64,000 nucleotides of DNA from Lepas anatifera (Eukaryota; Arthropoda; Thecostraca; Lepadidae), in assembly GCA_034440635.1 (NCBI GenBank), contig JAOTON010001261.1, positions 1 to 64,000 on the forward strand, given 5' to 3'. The notes under the pieces were generated by a model. That model was not told the origin of the DNA. It did not search any database and saw only the letters and a list, made by a program, of their open reading frames with translations. Within the stretch, counting starts at the first letter, position 1, and each line of letters starts with the position of its first letter. Both the position numbers and the translations under genes were made by a program. Below, in pieces: positions 1 to 11,459 of this stretch.

Positions 1-99
1 AGATCCGCGACTAAAATTGGCGCCCCTCAGGTTCGGCGCCCCCATGTTCGGCGCCCTCCGAGCCTGGGCCCCCTTAACGAAATCCTAGATCCGTCACTG
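1..99 (-). mobile_element. Left terminus of an H-type hAT-like element, cut by window edge
   Basis: The reverse complement of this stretch matches the start of the large element at 25013, including the terminal CAGTGACGGATCTAGG and the GGCGCC-rich subterminal repeats. Bases 1-13 correspond to the beginning of the smaller E element, which sits at the same position inside the copy at 25103. Only the end is visible, so its target duplication cannot be tested. Confidence 0.7.
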
Positions 100-660
100 T
101 GGTCTACATGGTACCCCTAGTTAAGAAATATTACATCAAGGGTGCCCAGAAACTTATTTTGCTCTGTACTCCGGCGGAAAGAACAGGAGCACCTTGAATT
201 TTTGTGCAACCTAGGCACTGACCTTGCTTTTTTATACCAGGGTATCCACCATCTCAGTGGTTGCTAAGTAACCAAAACAGCTGCTGCCTACTCTTATCTC
301 CTGCGTTCTCTTACCCGCCCTTACCCTATGGCATGCAGCATTCTTTAAACAGTCCTGTCAGGGTTAATTCCAAGTGAAGACAGAACACAGGATGCATCTT
401 TAAAGATAAGGAAGTTCGAATAGTGAAGGATTCTAGCAGAAACATTTTAAAATAAATACCATTGGACAAATTAAATTCAAGGGCAAATTAAAAACCTGAA
501 ATATTGTTCGTCGTTTTGCTAGCTAAAACTAATGGTTAAAACTGCCTTAGGCTAAAGCCAGTTTGAGAAATCATGACATTCACATTGCTCGAAACTCACG
601 AAATCCTCACCACCACAGAGCTATATACACCACCGCACCATATAAACACACACACACACA

Positions 661-718
<58 letters not shown>

Positions 719-1767
719 GTATATACGTATAAATCTGTATGGTTACCACATCATTCTTGGAGAATACTACTGACCAAGGCCCAAGGCCTCTAAATGTAGT
801 GCTACTGACGTAATGCATGGTTTGATGACGTCAGCTCCTACCAACTGAATTTCGAAATCCTTAGAAGTCGCGCTGGTCAGGGTGAAATATAACATTTATT
901 TTTGAAGTTTCTGCGCAAAGGAAACTTTTGAAAGTACGCAGAATATGAAATCAGGATCTGTTCTTTTTGGGAAAAATATTTTTTAGCCATATTTTGGGTC
1001 ATGTCACTCGGAATTTTGAGTGGAACAATGCAAGCATTGCTAAATAATGCGACATACTTGACTTCACAACAAATACTGTAGTTTCACGATGTGTTCGTGG
1101 TTTAACATGTATAAAATGAAAAAATTATGTTGTTTGAGTTTGATAAAACGATCCCAATACTGTATATTTGTTCAAAAGTTCTTAAAGGAATAATACCTAA
1201 AGGGGAATCTTCACAGGTCATGAAAATTGCACCTCTATGTATTTCTCGGAAATATCTCCGAAGGCAGCCAGAGTACTGAGATGAATTTTAGGATGCTTTT
1301 AGAAAAATAACGAAAGATTAAGGTAAAACTAGTTTTTTTTACAATTATCGAATCTCTGCGTGATTTAAAGGTGGAGAATTTCGACATCCTTTTTCACGCT
1401 CAGGGGCTGCCTGCTCAGTTTACTCGCATTAGAAAAACCGTACTTGGCAACCGTTGTCGACAGGCTTGCCTGAATTTGCCGCGAGGTACCTTTCTCAGCA
1501 TTGTGAAAAGAGTTTGCTGCAGTTGAGACTAGTGTTTGAGTACGTTTCTGGATGGCATGCTGGATTTTGGACATCGCCAGTTGTTATAACCCAGGGTGTC
1601 GAAGCTCATACGTACGTTTGAGAGTTGGTAAGTTTTAAGTAGCCAGTATTGGCATGTCTTATGGCTTCAGCAGGCTAATTCTGAACCTCAACCTGTTGTT
1701 TATTCCTTATTTCAATCAGGGTAATATAATTCAATTTTGAGGAAGCCGGACACGTGGGGAAAGGGTT
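100..1767. other. No gene seen; one microsatellite
   Basis: Apart from the CA/TA microsatellite at 646-714 I see nothing assignable. Short open frames on both strands lack recognisable domains or codon bias. Confidence 0.5.
646..714. repeat. (CA)n(TA)n compound microsatellite
   Basis: About nine CA dinucleotides pass directly into about 25 uninterrupted TA dinucleotides. The Tyr/Ile-rich open frames across it are by-products of the repeat. Confidence 0.97.
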
Positions 1768-1771
1768 TTAA

Positions 1772-2783
1772 CCCTCGCCCCACCGGGGCCATCGATGCCC
1801 ATTAAGGTTTTTCCGGGATAGCAGAAAAACGACAAAACGCAGCACGCGGTTGAGGGCTCTATCTCTCACCCCATCATCTCCCACCATCCCTGAAATTTTT
1901 TTACCCAGGGTCACCCAAGGTCAGGTCACCAGGCGAGGTCAACCAAGGTCACCTCACTTCAACTTTTGAGCTCTATAAGAGCTACATTTCTTTGTCGATC
2001 AATTTGAAACTTCCTACACTTCATGAACCCTTCAGGGTCCACAAGGTTTACATCCGGGATTTTTCTATTTCTTGACCTGAAGTCAGGTCACGAGGTGACC
2101 TCTACCATTGAAAAAGCATGGGGAAAAGCTGCATTGCTATCTAAAAGACACAAAAATTATTGAAAATGCTCAGCTTGCTCAGAAAAGCGTTCTTGGACAC
2201 TTTCACGGATCCCAGGGGCAATATTTTCCCTTTGACCTCTCCGAGGTCATTCAAGATCACCGGGTCAAAAGAGTATTTTGACAATAACTTTTGATCTAAT
2301 TGAGCTAGAGCACTGAATCAAACATCATCATGTATGTCTCGTCACTGGCTTTCATTTGATATACGCAAAGATCACTTTGTGACCTTTCGTGACCCCAGGT
2401 CATATTAGGTCACGAGGTGACCTCTGGAGGTCAAACAACTGGCGGGAGGTCATTACGTTCCACATAGCGGGAAAAGGTCTGGCCTTTTTCTATCAAATAT
2501 ACTTTACCAGACCTCAATAGCTCTAATAGCATATGAGTTATGCCCAGTTTTCTTAAGCATTGCTTATTTGAGATAAAATAGCTTATTGTGACCTAACTTG
2601 ACCTCTGGAGGTAAAAAAATTGACCTGGCGCTTAAACATGCAAGTAATTTCGTACTGAATTCATGCGAGCTTTCTAATGCACTTTGCAGATTTGCGCTAG
2701 CCCCATATTTTCGGAGTTAGAGGGGGGCCATCGATGGCCCCCGGTGGGGCGAAGGTGGCGCCGGACTCCCGGTAGGGCGCAGG
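1772..2783 (+). mobile_element. TTAA-flanked element, family A, copy 1
   Basis: Non-coding element of 1,012 bp flanked by TTAA on both sides (1768-1771 and 2784-2787). It begins CCCTCGCCCCACCGG and ends with two tandem inverted versions of that terminus around GGTGGGGCGAAGGTGGCGCC. Near the left end is a GC-rich segment resembling the gcgcagcgccgcgg of the other copies. The interior carries many AGGTCA/TGACCT hexamers. Three more copies lie at 18586, 43649 and 47406. The TTAA duplication is typical of piggyBac-type transposition, but no transposase is present, so the superfamily is inferred. Confidence 0.9.
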
Positions 2784-2787
2784 TTAA

Positions 2788-3416
2788 GGAAATGATTATT
2801 TTCATGGTGACCATTTGATTAGGTATTTTCATTGTTTATTGTGTGATTGCATGCAGCAATTTCGCCATTAATTCAAGTGAAAACAGGGAGTAAATCCTGC
2901 TTATGTAGGTATAATTTCATAAATAATTTTGTTTGAAAATATTTTGTTCAAATGGACAAGTTTTGGAAATTGTCCTGCCCTTTTAGATATTTCAGGTTGT
3001 TAAAGGTTCTAAAGCAAGACGTACCTCATCCGAGGCATTGTTTTGGTAGTTATCCAGACTTTACTTTAGATCTTAATACAGTAAGTTTGCGGCTTATTGA
3101 TTTATTGCTTAGTACATTTGATGCTTTTATTTGGAAAAAATGCTTAACTCGGCAGGAGTTGGATTTTTGGGCTTCTCAAGTTGGTTTAACTTCTGTTCAT
3201 ACAGTAAATTTTAAGATCTGTCATGCCTTATTTGTTTTTGTATTTCATATGCATATTATGTTTTAGTACGTGTCATTGTTTTCGGAGATGTTCTGATCCT
3301 ACATTTGCTTTTCGCCTTTTTGCTCATTAATTTTGACCTCTTTTTTCCGTGAATTTTGACATCCCACACTGCAGAACAGTAATTTCAGGACACTGTTCAT
3401 TAAAATAGCAATTATT
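2788..3416. other. Unassigned A/T-rich sequence
   Basis: A 104-codon open frame at 2952-3266 has no recognised domain and could be chance. I see no splice or promoter pattern that would support a gene. Confidence 0.4.
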
Positions 3417-4284
3417 TTCGGGTCAGGTCAAAGCCTAGGGGAGCTGCAGGTCACTGAACATTGGGAATGTTCTTGGGAAAGTCCATAGCCACCCATGCAT
3501 AAGGGCGTTTCCTTTTTCGCTAATAACGTCCAAGCCAAGCAAGATGCAGCCATAGTTGATGCACCATTGCAATTCTCTCGTCAATACAAATCGAATGATA
3601 TATAATATTGCTATGCCAGGTCCAATTTAAAATTTGACCTGACCTAGGTCAACGGTCTGACCCAACTTGACCTGGTATAGTCATGATGTACATCATTTGA
3701 ATTGCAGTGACCATACAAACACTTTGGTGACAAAATACAAGTTATATCTGTGTTTATTAAAAATGTATTGAGTAAAACACCAAAAAATGATTATTTGACC
3801 TCAGGTGACATTTCAAAGGTCAAAAGTCAACATTTTTAGTTTCAACTTCAGAAATGGGCTAAGAGCAAGTCGTAACCGATGTTTGAAGTTGATTCCATCC
3901 ACACTTACTGAAAAAAGCTCATTTCGTGGTTTTCCCCATGCATTTGCAATGGGGAGGTCATGATCTTTACATGACATTAGGTCACCAATATCGAAAATCC
4001 TGGAACATGTGCTACAGCTCCTGGTGGGCCCAATATGTGGTATGAGTTTCAACTTGATCGATAAACCTTCCTTTTACTTATGCAGTCCTAAGTATTTTTT
4101 AGGTGAGCTCAATTCACCTGGCCTGGTGACCTGACCTGATATGACCTCGAGCTAAAATGTTCAGAAAAGATGTAAAAGTAATAAGGAAACAGCTGGACTA
4201 AGTTAAATGGCGCTGCGCGCCGCAGTTTTTCGGTCACTTTGAAAAAAACCCGAGGGGTCTAAAACACCTCCACCCAGGCGAAGG
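3417..4284 (-). mobile_element. TTAA-clan element, family B', left-truncated copy
   Basis: About 870 bp co-linear with 10318-10886: both share the GGTCAAAGCCTAGGGGAGC region, a segment containing GGAATGTTCTTGGGAA, and the GCGC-rich end followed by GGCGAAGGTTAA. TTAA borders the right side at 4285-4288. The left end is lost or diverged. Like the rest of the clan it holds many AGGTCA/TGACCT hexamers. No coding capacity; an open frame at 3813-4052 on the minus strand is inside the repeat. Confidence 0.75.
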
Positions 4285-4499
4285 TTAAATGATCGGATAA
4301 CGCATATAGATAAAAAATGGGTTTAAAATAACAAAAAGGCTTAATTCTCATAACCACAGGCAGGTCAAAAGTTGCTCGAAGCTATGAAGGGAAATAAATC
4401 ACGTTAAAACCGATGTTCTTCAGGTAGGACATGATATTACATATGGCAACTGGCAGATGCTTCCCCAGGCATCATTCAAATTTGTGCGTTAACTTTTGA

Positions 4500-4690
4500 A
4501 CAACCTTGTGCAAAAGTGGGTTATTACACAAATTGCTCAAAACCCAACCCCACGCATCATCACCATTAAAAAACAAAACAAAAACACCCACACCAGTATC
4601 TGGTCACTTTGATTACGGTGGTCAATTTATCTGCGTGTCGAATTCAGTAGGAGCCCTATTCTGTTTCCCACACGTAAAATACAACGGAGC
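4500..4690 (+). repeat. Dispersed repeat, copy 1 (partner at 7120)
   Basis: Shares several blocks with 7120-7315, among them AAAGTGGG near the start, GATTACGGTGGTCA, and GTGTCGAATTCAGTA followed by CCCACA. The two copies flank the TIR element at 5034-6314, so the arrangement may be a duplication or two insertions of one family. Function unknown. Confidence 0.7.
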
Positions 4691-5033
4691 CAGGATGACT
4701 CCCGCGTGGGAGACCCCTGCAGATGACCGATAGACCCTGTAGACGTAGATGTACCAGCACATCTTCCTCTGACGCGCTGCGTCCAATTCCGGTGTGCCCC
4801 TCTCGAACCCCGCAGACGAAATCGGTCCGCCACCCGCGACCTCCCTGCTTTTAACGAAAGCGCACAACGGGAACTAACACAAACTTATCAAGATGAAAGA
4901 TGCGCAGGAAAATGTTGAACACCTAATAGATCCGAACACCAGGTAAGCCCAAAAGTCTTTGGTACCATAGAAATCTAGACCACATGCCAGACATTGGCTC
5001 TCGTCCAGAAATGCAGCAGCAGTACAGACCAGG

Positions 5034-6314
5034 GCCCCATCTCATAAAAGTTGCAGAAATGCGGCGTGTTTTACACCACATTCACCTGCAAAGCTACGCT
5101 GTACTCAGAATCACGTTTCATAAAGAGCGGTGACATTCAAGCGAGAGCGGCATAGATATGAAATGGAGCGTGAATTACGCCCAATTCCACAATGGAATTA
5201 CCCCTTTCAAATATAACATAACCACTTTATTAACATTAAAAATGGCATAAATATTTTTCAATAAATTAGTTAAAAGGAAATTATTGTACTTATCTGCTCT
5301 TATTCGATTATTGAGATTCTCATGAACTTTTAGCAATGCTGCGGAGAAAGACGCACTAACAGCAGACGCAATAAATATACGACGCATTTGTTTATGGCAG
5401 TACCCCATTTGTTAGGTAGTTACTGTCAATAGGCCCTAAAAGGTGCAAGAGTACTTCAGTGGAATTCAAGTTGAATTGTGTTTACTAATCGTGAGTGAAC
5501 TGTGAAGAGTCTGTGAACCTTATAATTTCGAGAAACTGGGAAAGGAATAGTGAGTCAAGATCTTTGAAGAATAAATAGATGCCGGTACTTAGGTACGTAG
5601 GTATATCATCATTTTCGCCAGAGGGCTCAGTAGAGATACTTGGATTTTGTTGGTGACAAGCGCCTTAAATTGAATGTTTAACCTCCATAGACTCCACATA
5701 ACACCATGTCAGTGTCAGCCTATCTAGGGTTCTGTACTCCCTAGACTGTAAAATAACAATAACGGCAGAAAGTCAAAGTAAAAAATCAATGTCAGCTTTC
5801 CTGTGTATTTTCAGCAATAGCTATCATCATTTTTGGCATACCAAATGGCCATAGAACTCTACATATCAGCTCAATTTGGCATGAGTAACTTGCACTTCAA
5901 ACCTGTGCAAGGAAGAACTTACACACCTTTCTATATCAGTTTATTTTACATTCATGACTTTTTGTCCTTCACTACACTACCTAATTTTGCCTGAGATTCA
6001 GAATTTTAGAAGAAATTATATATTTTTCATGTTTTGCTTCATTTTCTGATAAATGATACGCTGCTATTTCTTGCATAGCTTTTCAGGAGTGTTTTTCATA
6101 TTCAACGTACCTGTTGTCTGCAATATGAAACATGATTGGGAATATTCTACGCTGCATTCCAGTACAACGTAGTTTAGAGCAGCGTAACTTTGCAAGTAGT
6201 TGTATTTTACGCTGCATTTTTGTGAAACAAGATTGTGGCGTAATATTCACTTTTACGCTGCATTATGCTACTTTTACGCTATAAGTGTAAGTTACGCCTT
6301 TTATGAAATGGGGT
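5034..6314. mobile_element. TIR-bounded non-coding DNA element, about 1.28 kb
   Basis: The left end GGCCCCATCTCATAAAAG is matched in inverse by CTTTTATGAAATGGGGTC at the right end. A short CAG direct repeat abuts both ends and may be the target duplication. The subterminal regions repeat GCAGCGTAA / TTTTACGCTGCA motifs. No transposase-like frame is seen, so this is probably a non-autonomous element. The termini do not identify the superfamily. Confidence 0.7.
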
Positions 6315-6924
6315 CCAGGGAGAGAAATAGACAACAGGACGGCAGCCGACAACGGACTGGTGCTGCCACCTGCCATCTGTACATTCTGTACGTACGGCAG
6401 CATCATTTACAGCAAGTTGTCAATCACGGCGCCTCTGAAAAGATACTGGGGACCAAAGAACGCACACATCACTTATTTAAGACGGCGAAGAGAATATATT
6501 GTTCTGGCTGGCGGCATACTCGAATCTGTCGGAAGAGAGGGCGCAGCACTGCAGGAGTTGGCACGGCATGCCCCAGTGAGAGCGAACTTAAATACCGCCA
6601 ACCAGGGGCGTTGGATTTTCGATCATACATTATACTAGATATTGAAGCAATGCCAACAATGACCTCATAAAAGAAGATAGTGACACCACAATGTTTCGTT
6701 TGAACCTTCCCCCTGGCCTCAAACTAGATCAACGATGAAACTAGACAAAAGTCCTAAAACTGTGAACGAAGAACAAAATAAAATTCCAAGGCATCTCAAA
6801 ATAGCTGGGAGTTTCACTGAAAGTACCCAGGAACCAGAAAATACACAGGAATCCACACCACCTGTCCGCCGGATTTACTTATAACAACGTATGTCAATCG
6901 ACAATCCGGAGAGCAATGGTTCCG
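6315..6924. other. Unassigned sequence with two overlapping open frames
   Basis: Open frames of 156 codons (6200-6670, starting inside the TIR element) and 111 codons (6303-6638) overlap here in different phases. Neither shows a motif I recognise. The second starts exactly at the element boundary, which argues against a real gene. Confidence 0.35.
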
Positions 6925-6987
6925 GAAAAAAAAAAAAAAAACCCCCCCTCCTTCCCCCCCCTCTAACCCCTTTTAAACACCCCCACC

Positions 6988-7027
<40 letters not shown>

Positions 7028-7060
7028 AAAAAACCACCCCCCCCCACAACAAACCCCCCC

Positions 7061-7095
<35 letters not shown>
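6925..7095. repeat. Poly-A / poly-C low-complexity tract
   Basis: Alternating runs of A and C with almost no other base. Lys/Pro open frames on + and Phe/Gly frames on - are artefacts of composition. Such a tract is prone to sequencing and assembly error. Confidence 0.95.
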
Positions 7096-7096
<1 letters not shown>

Positions 7097-7119
7097 CAAT
7101 TTTTTTAACTTTTGGAAAC

Positions 7120-7315
7120 CTTGTTCAAAAAGTGGGCTACTACACCCATGTTCCAAATCTAACCCAACGCATCATTTTCAACAAAAACCTAAACATACCA
7201 ACACCAGCATTTGGTACTTTGGGCGACTTCGATTACGGTGGTCACTTTCTGTCCGTGTCGAATTCAGTAAGAACCCTATCTGTTTCCCACATAAAATTAT
7301 TCATCAAAAGTCGAT
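7120..7315 (+). repeat. Dispersed repeat, copy 2 (partner at 4500)
   Basis: Matches the 4500-4690 sequence block by block with small indels. It starts right after the homopolymer tract. Confidence 0.7.
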
Positions 7316-8696
7316 GTAGTATCTTATTCAAGATTTTATATTCACTCTACGATGTAAGATGGTGATTTACCATACTAGATGTCTGCACGCTAATATTTTA
7401 ATTTCATAGTCCACATGCCAAACACTCACGGGCTCACGTTCAAGGAGAGCTCCCACCCATCCGCCAGGCAGCCGTCACCACTTCTGGCCGGGCAAATGGC
7501 GTGGGGCATCAAGGCATCAGCAAGGCCAGGTCGTCAGACCCAGTCAAAATTATGCCGGGGAGAGAAAACCCGGTCACAGCCGACAGTACTCAGGAATACA
7601 ATAATGACGGAGGCATCAACAGTCAAGAATTCCCTCAGGAGAGTGACATCAGTTGAGGTCCTCGGCAGAGATCGCTCCCTTTCAATCTCAAAGGTCGCTG
7701 CATTCCACCAGGACGATTCTTCGTACTGCACTCCGGCGCCCCCTTAAGCATTGTCTTCAACATGCCCATTGTCTCATGCTCGCAGAGTTATTGAAGATAT
7801 GCGGGCCGAACATGCCGAGTGGTGCACAAATGCATTGTTCAGGGAATGTAGCCTGCTGGATCAACATTCCAATAACAAGAACATGTCAACAATTTGTCAA
7901 TCGCTTCACTTACCTCACCCACCTGCACCCTCCCTGATAATCACCAGTCCACTGAGCCCCCAGTGAAGTGTCCAAGGGTGACCTGCTGCCCGCCCGAGTG
8001 ACCTTGACCTCGGAAACATCAAGGTCAACGCGGGCGACAGCAGAAGGTCCCCATGGGGGTCCCTAGCCTACATCGGAATGAAGACCGAAGAGGCTATCCT
8101 GGGGACGAGAAATGAAATTGATTGTTTCATGTGAGTACTTAGCATTGCGTACCGTTTCTATATGGAGATCATTTCCAAGATTGTCCGGTAACTTCATGGA
8201 AGCCAATCGAATTAAATGCAGAAGAGAAGTATCCCTCTGAGAATAGAACAAACTAGTCTTTCCAAACTGAAGATATACGAAATATTCATAGCACAAGAAG
8301 AGAACCACTTCAATCAGGAGCAGAATGAAGAGCTAAAAAATATTCCATGAAATATTTGATACTTATGACGACAAAAATCACAAGCGTGATGGTTCGATCC
8401 CACGTTTTCAACACGTATACGGCATGCATTATTTCTCGTTGAGGAGAGAGTGATAGTTTTGTCATACAATGCTACAATAGTCAGTGCGCGACCCCAAGCG
8501 AGGTCGGACCTGTGTGAGAGGCTCTGCAGGCTCCACATGGCTCTATAAGTGGCCTTCAGCTCCCGAGAGGAGCTGCGAACTTTGTGACAGTGTAGAAATG
8601 CTTTCACACGTTAGAGATTCGAAAAAGAGCAGGTGGATGGGATGAGCTAATTTTCAATAACGGCGATAGTTATGCAGGTTCTTATGTTGAGCTTCA
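7316..8696. other. No recognisable feature
   Basis: Several open frames of 60-110 codons overlap on both strands without domains or splice signals that I could link. No repeat family from the rest of the window was recognised here. Confidence 0.4.
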
Positions 8697-9102
8697 ATGA
8701 GCGGCGTAGAAAGTGGGGACGAGGCGGCTTTCTCAGACTGTGTGGCTTCAGGATCTGAGTCCTTTAGTTCCCAATTTTCCCTCAGTCCAAAAACGATTCC
8801 GACAGCTGTCAGTGCTGCAGATGGGGTCCCGTTGCCAGAGCAAGGGCCCGGCGAACTCGCCTTCTGCCGAGTCACGTGGCCTGGCCGCGGAGGCCGCCGT
8901 CCGTGGCTCGGGCGTTCACTTTGACCCCGCGACCCTCAGTGCGCTGAAAGCGCTGATAAGGGAGGTATGCGCTAATGGCGATGCACAAGTGATGGCTGCT
9001 ATCGACAAGCGGTTTGAATCGTTTGATCGCAGACTGGAAATCCTGGAAGGTGACTTGCACGAAAAAGATCTAGAGATTCAACAGCCCAAATCACAAGTTT
9101 GA
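8697..9102 (+). pseudogene. Possible retrotransposon ORF1-like fragment with coiled coil
   Basis: Two overlapping + frames look like one broken reading frame. The first (from 8697) is acidic and Ser-rich, beginning MSGVESGDEAAFSD. The second (to 9102) ends with the heptad-like IDKRFESFDRRLEILEGDL, a plausible amphipathic coiled coil. A frameshift near 8880 would join them. Acidic, Ser-rich N-terminus plus coiled coil is seen in some non-LTR ORF1 proteins, but there is no zinc knuckle or RRM to confirm this. Confidence 0.3.
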
Positions 9103-9289
9103 GAGCAGCAACAAATCAACTCTGACCTACACCAGCACATTGGCAGACGCGGGGAGGGCAGGGGGAGGACAATTCCGGCCAAGGACCCCCAAAGCCCTGG
9201 AGGGGAGAAACTATCTTTTGGCCCCCAAAGGTCGGAGAAATAAAAAATAGTGTTCACACTAGGTCTGTCGAGTAAAAAAAATCTTCGCT

Positions 9290-9441
9290 CCCATGGGGGT
9301 TAGCGCAAACCTGCAGTGCATTGGAAAGCTCTTGTGAATTCAGTATGACTCTCCTAAAAGTGTTAGCGCTCAGGTCAATGGTTTGACCTCTAGAATTCAA
9401 GTTAGGTCAGGATAGGCTACTTCCACCAAGATATGCAATGG
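9290..9441 (-). mobile_element. Fragment of a family A element
   Basis: Matches the right-hand interior of the A elements in reverse: TTAGCGCAAA, then TGAATTCAGTA, then GCTCAGGTCAATGG, then ATGCAATG. It breaks exactly at the TTAA at 9442-9445, where a family B element starts. The remainder of this A copy was not found downstream. Confidence 0.7.
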
Positions 9442-9445
9442 TTAA

Positions 9446-9977
9446 CCCACGCCCCGGTGGGCCTCCGAGCCACCTCCGCCCCGGTGAGGGGGTTTGAACA
9501 CCCCCTCACTACTCGAACTCGGGCCCCTATGTGAGATAGCGAAAAACGCGAACGCTGGTGGATAGCTCATAAAATTCATGAAGAAACTAAATGAGTCACT
9601 TTTTGGATCAGGTCAATATTGAGGTCATGACAGGTCAAGGAACGTGGGATTTGAGCAACGTTTTTGGGCTCTAGCGTCTGACAGAGTTGGGTTAGAATAT
9701 TTTTTTGGCACCATTCGCTTCCTCTTGTCACGGCAAATCGAATGATGTATAGCATGACCATACTAGGTCAAAACACAAAAACGACCTGACCTCAGGTCAT
9801 TTCAAGGTCACTTTTTACCCTACCATAGTCAATATGCTTATCAATCGACTCCCAATAGCAATCCAAACGCATGCGATCAAAATAAGAGCTGTATCACCGT
9901 TTCATGCAAAGTTATTGACCTAAGTCTGAAAACTGTTTAAATAGCCCCAGATGACCCGTCAGAGGTCATCTGGGGTT
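9446..9977 (-). mobile_element. Family B element, half copy (terminal half)
   Basis: Starts after TTAA (9442-9445) with CCACGCCCCGGTGGGCC and the GGGGGTTTGAACACCCCC motif, then runs in reverse along the B interior to TTATTGACCTAAGTCTG. The other half of the element is missing. Just before 9980 the sequence folds back on itself (AGCCCCAGATGACC then GGTCATCTGGGG), as if two head-to-head B copies had lost their inner halves. Confidence 0.75.
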
Positions 9978-9983
9978 ATTTAA

Positions 9984-10886
9984 ACCTTGCCTCGGTTGCG
10001 GGTACGAGCCACCTTCACCATGGTGGGGGAGGTGGGGGGGGGGTAAAAAGACCGCCACGATCTCAAAAAGTTAGAACTAGAAAAAACGCGAAACAGCAAT
10101 CGAAAGCCCTTTAAAAAATGATATCGAAAATACTTTGTTCATTTTTCTCGTCAGGTCAATATCAAGGTCACCAGAGATCAAAATAAGTCAAAATCGCTAA
10201 TATGAGATGTACTAAGAAAGCCTCATATATCTGAGAAACTACGATGGCTAGAAACATTTTTTGAACACCATTCATAAGCTCTTGAGCTTCTCTTTCATTG
10301 CCGTGGCCATGATTTTCAGGGCAGGTCAAAGCCTAGGGAGCTACATGTCGCTGAACATTGGGAATGTTCTTGGGAATGTGCATACTGCATAGCCACCCAT
10401 GCATAAGGGCGTTTCCTTTTTCATTAATAACTTCCAAACCAAACAAGATACAGCCATAGTGGATGCACCATTGCAATCCTCTTGTCAATACGAATCAAAT
10501 GATATATAACATTGCTATGTCAGGTCCAATTCAAGATTTGACCTGACCCTGGGCAACAGTTTGACCCAACTAGACCAGGTATAGTCATTATGTATATCAT
10601 TTGACTTGCAATGACCATATAAACATTATGTGACAAAAAAGTTTTATAACTGTTTATTAACACCAAAAATGTTTATTTGACCTTAGGAGACCTTTCAAAG
10701 GTCTCAGGTCAAAGTTGTTTGTATCAACTTGCAATGTATGGTCATTGCAAGTCAATTCATCTAGGAAAGGTGTAAAAATAATCAAGGAACAGCTGAACTG
10801 AGTTTGGCGGCGCTGTGCGCCGGCGTTTTTCGGCCACTTTGGAAAACCCGAGGGGGTTTCTAAAATGACCCCCACTCGGGCGAAGG
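9984..10886 (-). mobile_element. Family B' element, complete, TTAA-flanked
   Basis: A 903-bp non-coding element between TTAA at 9980-9983 and TTAA at 10887-10890. In minus orientation it starts with CCTTCGCCCGAGTGGGGG and a GCGC-rich hairpin region, and ends with CATGGTGAAGGTGGCTCG and CCGAGGCAAGG. It is inserted in the family B junction. Half-sites TGACCT/AGGTCA are frequent. Confidence 0.8.
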
Positions 10887-10890
10887 TTAA

Positions 10891-11352
10891 GCAGTTTTCA
10901 GACTTAAGTCAATAACTTTGCATGAAATGGTGATACAGCTTTTATTTTGATATCATTGCGTTTGGATTGCTATTGCAACTCGAGATAAGTTAAGAAGTGA
11001 CCTTACCTAAGATCAGGTCATTTTTGTGCTTTGATCTAGTATGGTCATATTATACATCATTCGATTCGCCGTGACAAGAGGAAGCGAATGGTGCACAAAA
11101 AGGATTATAACATAGCTCTGTTAGACGTTAGAGCCAAATAATTTTACTAAAAATCCCACTTTCCGTGAACTGTCATGACCTCAATATTGACCTGAGCCAA
11201 AAAGTGATTGATATAGTTTCTTCATGAATTTGTATGAGTTATCCACCAGCGTTCTCGTGTTTCGCCATCCCGCATAGGAGCCGAGTTCAAGGGGATGTTC
11301 AAACACCCCCTCACCAGGCTGAAGGTGGCTTGAAGGCCCATCGGGGAGCAGG
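10891..11352 (+). mobile_element. Family B element, half copy (terminal half)
   Basis: Begins GCAGTTTTCAGACTTAAG after the TTAA of the B' insertion and ends ...GGAGCAGG followed by TTAA (11353-11356). It mirrors 9446-9977, giving an inverted pair around the B' copy. Confidence 0.75.
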
Positions 11353-11356
11353 TTAA

Positions 11357-11455
11357 CCTTCGTCCTGGTGGGGGGTCTTTTATAGACCCCCTCAGATTTT
11401 TCCAAAGGGATCAAAAACAGCGGCGCGCAGCGCCACCAAACTTAGTCTAGCTGTT
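11357..11455 (+). mobile_element. Family B' element, first 100 bp only
   Basis: Starts CCTTCGTCCTGGTGGGG after TTAA and includes the GCGGCGCGCAGCGCC segment and CTAGCTGTTCTTTTAG, as at the start of the B' copy at 9984-10886. It breaks off at the 276-bp tandem repeat. Confidence 0.65.
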
Positions 11456-11459
11456 CTTT

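Noticed and set aside
7415..7747. 110-codon frame as a host exon
   Set aside because: Overlaps an antisense frame, shows no domain, and has no acceptor or donor with a matching partner exon.
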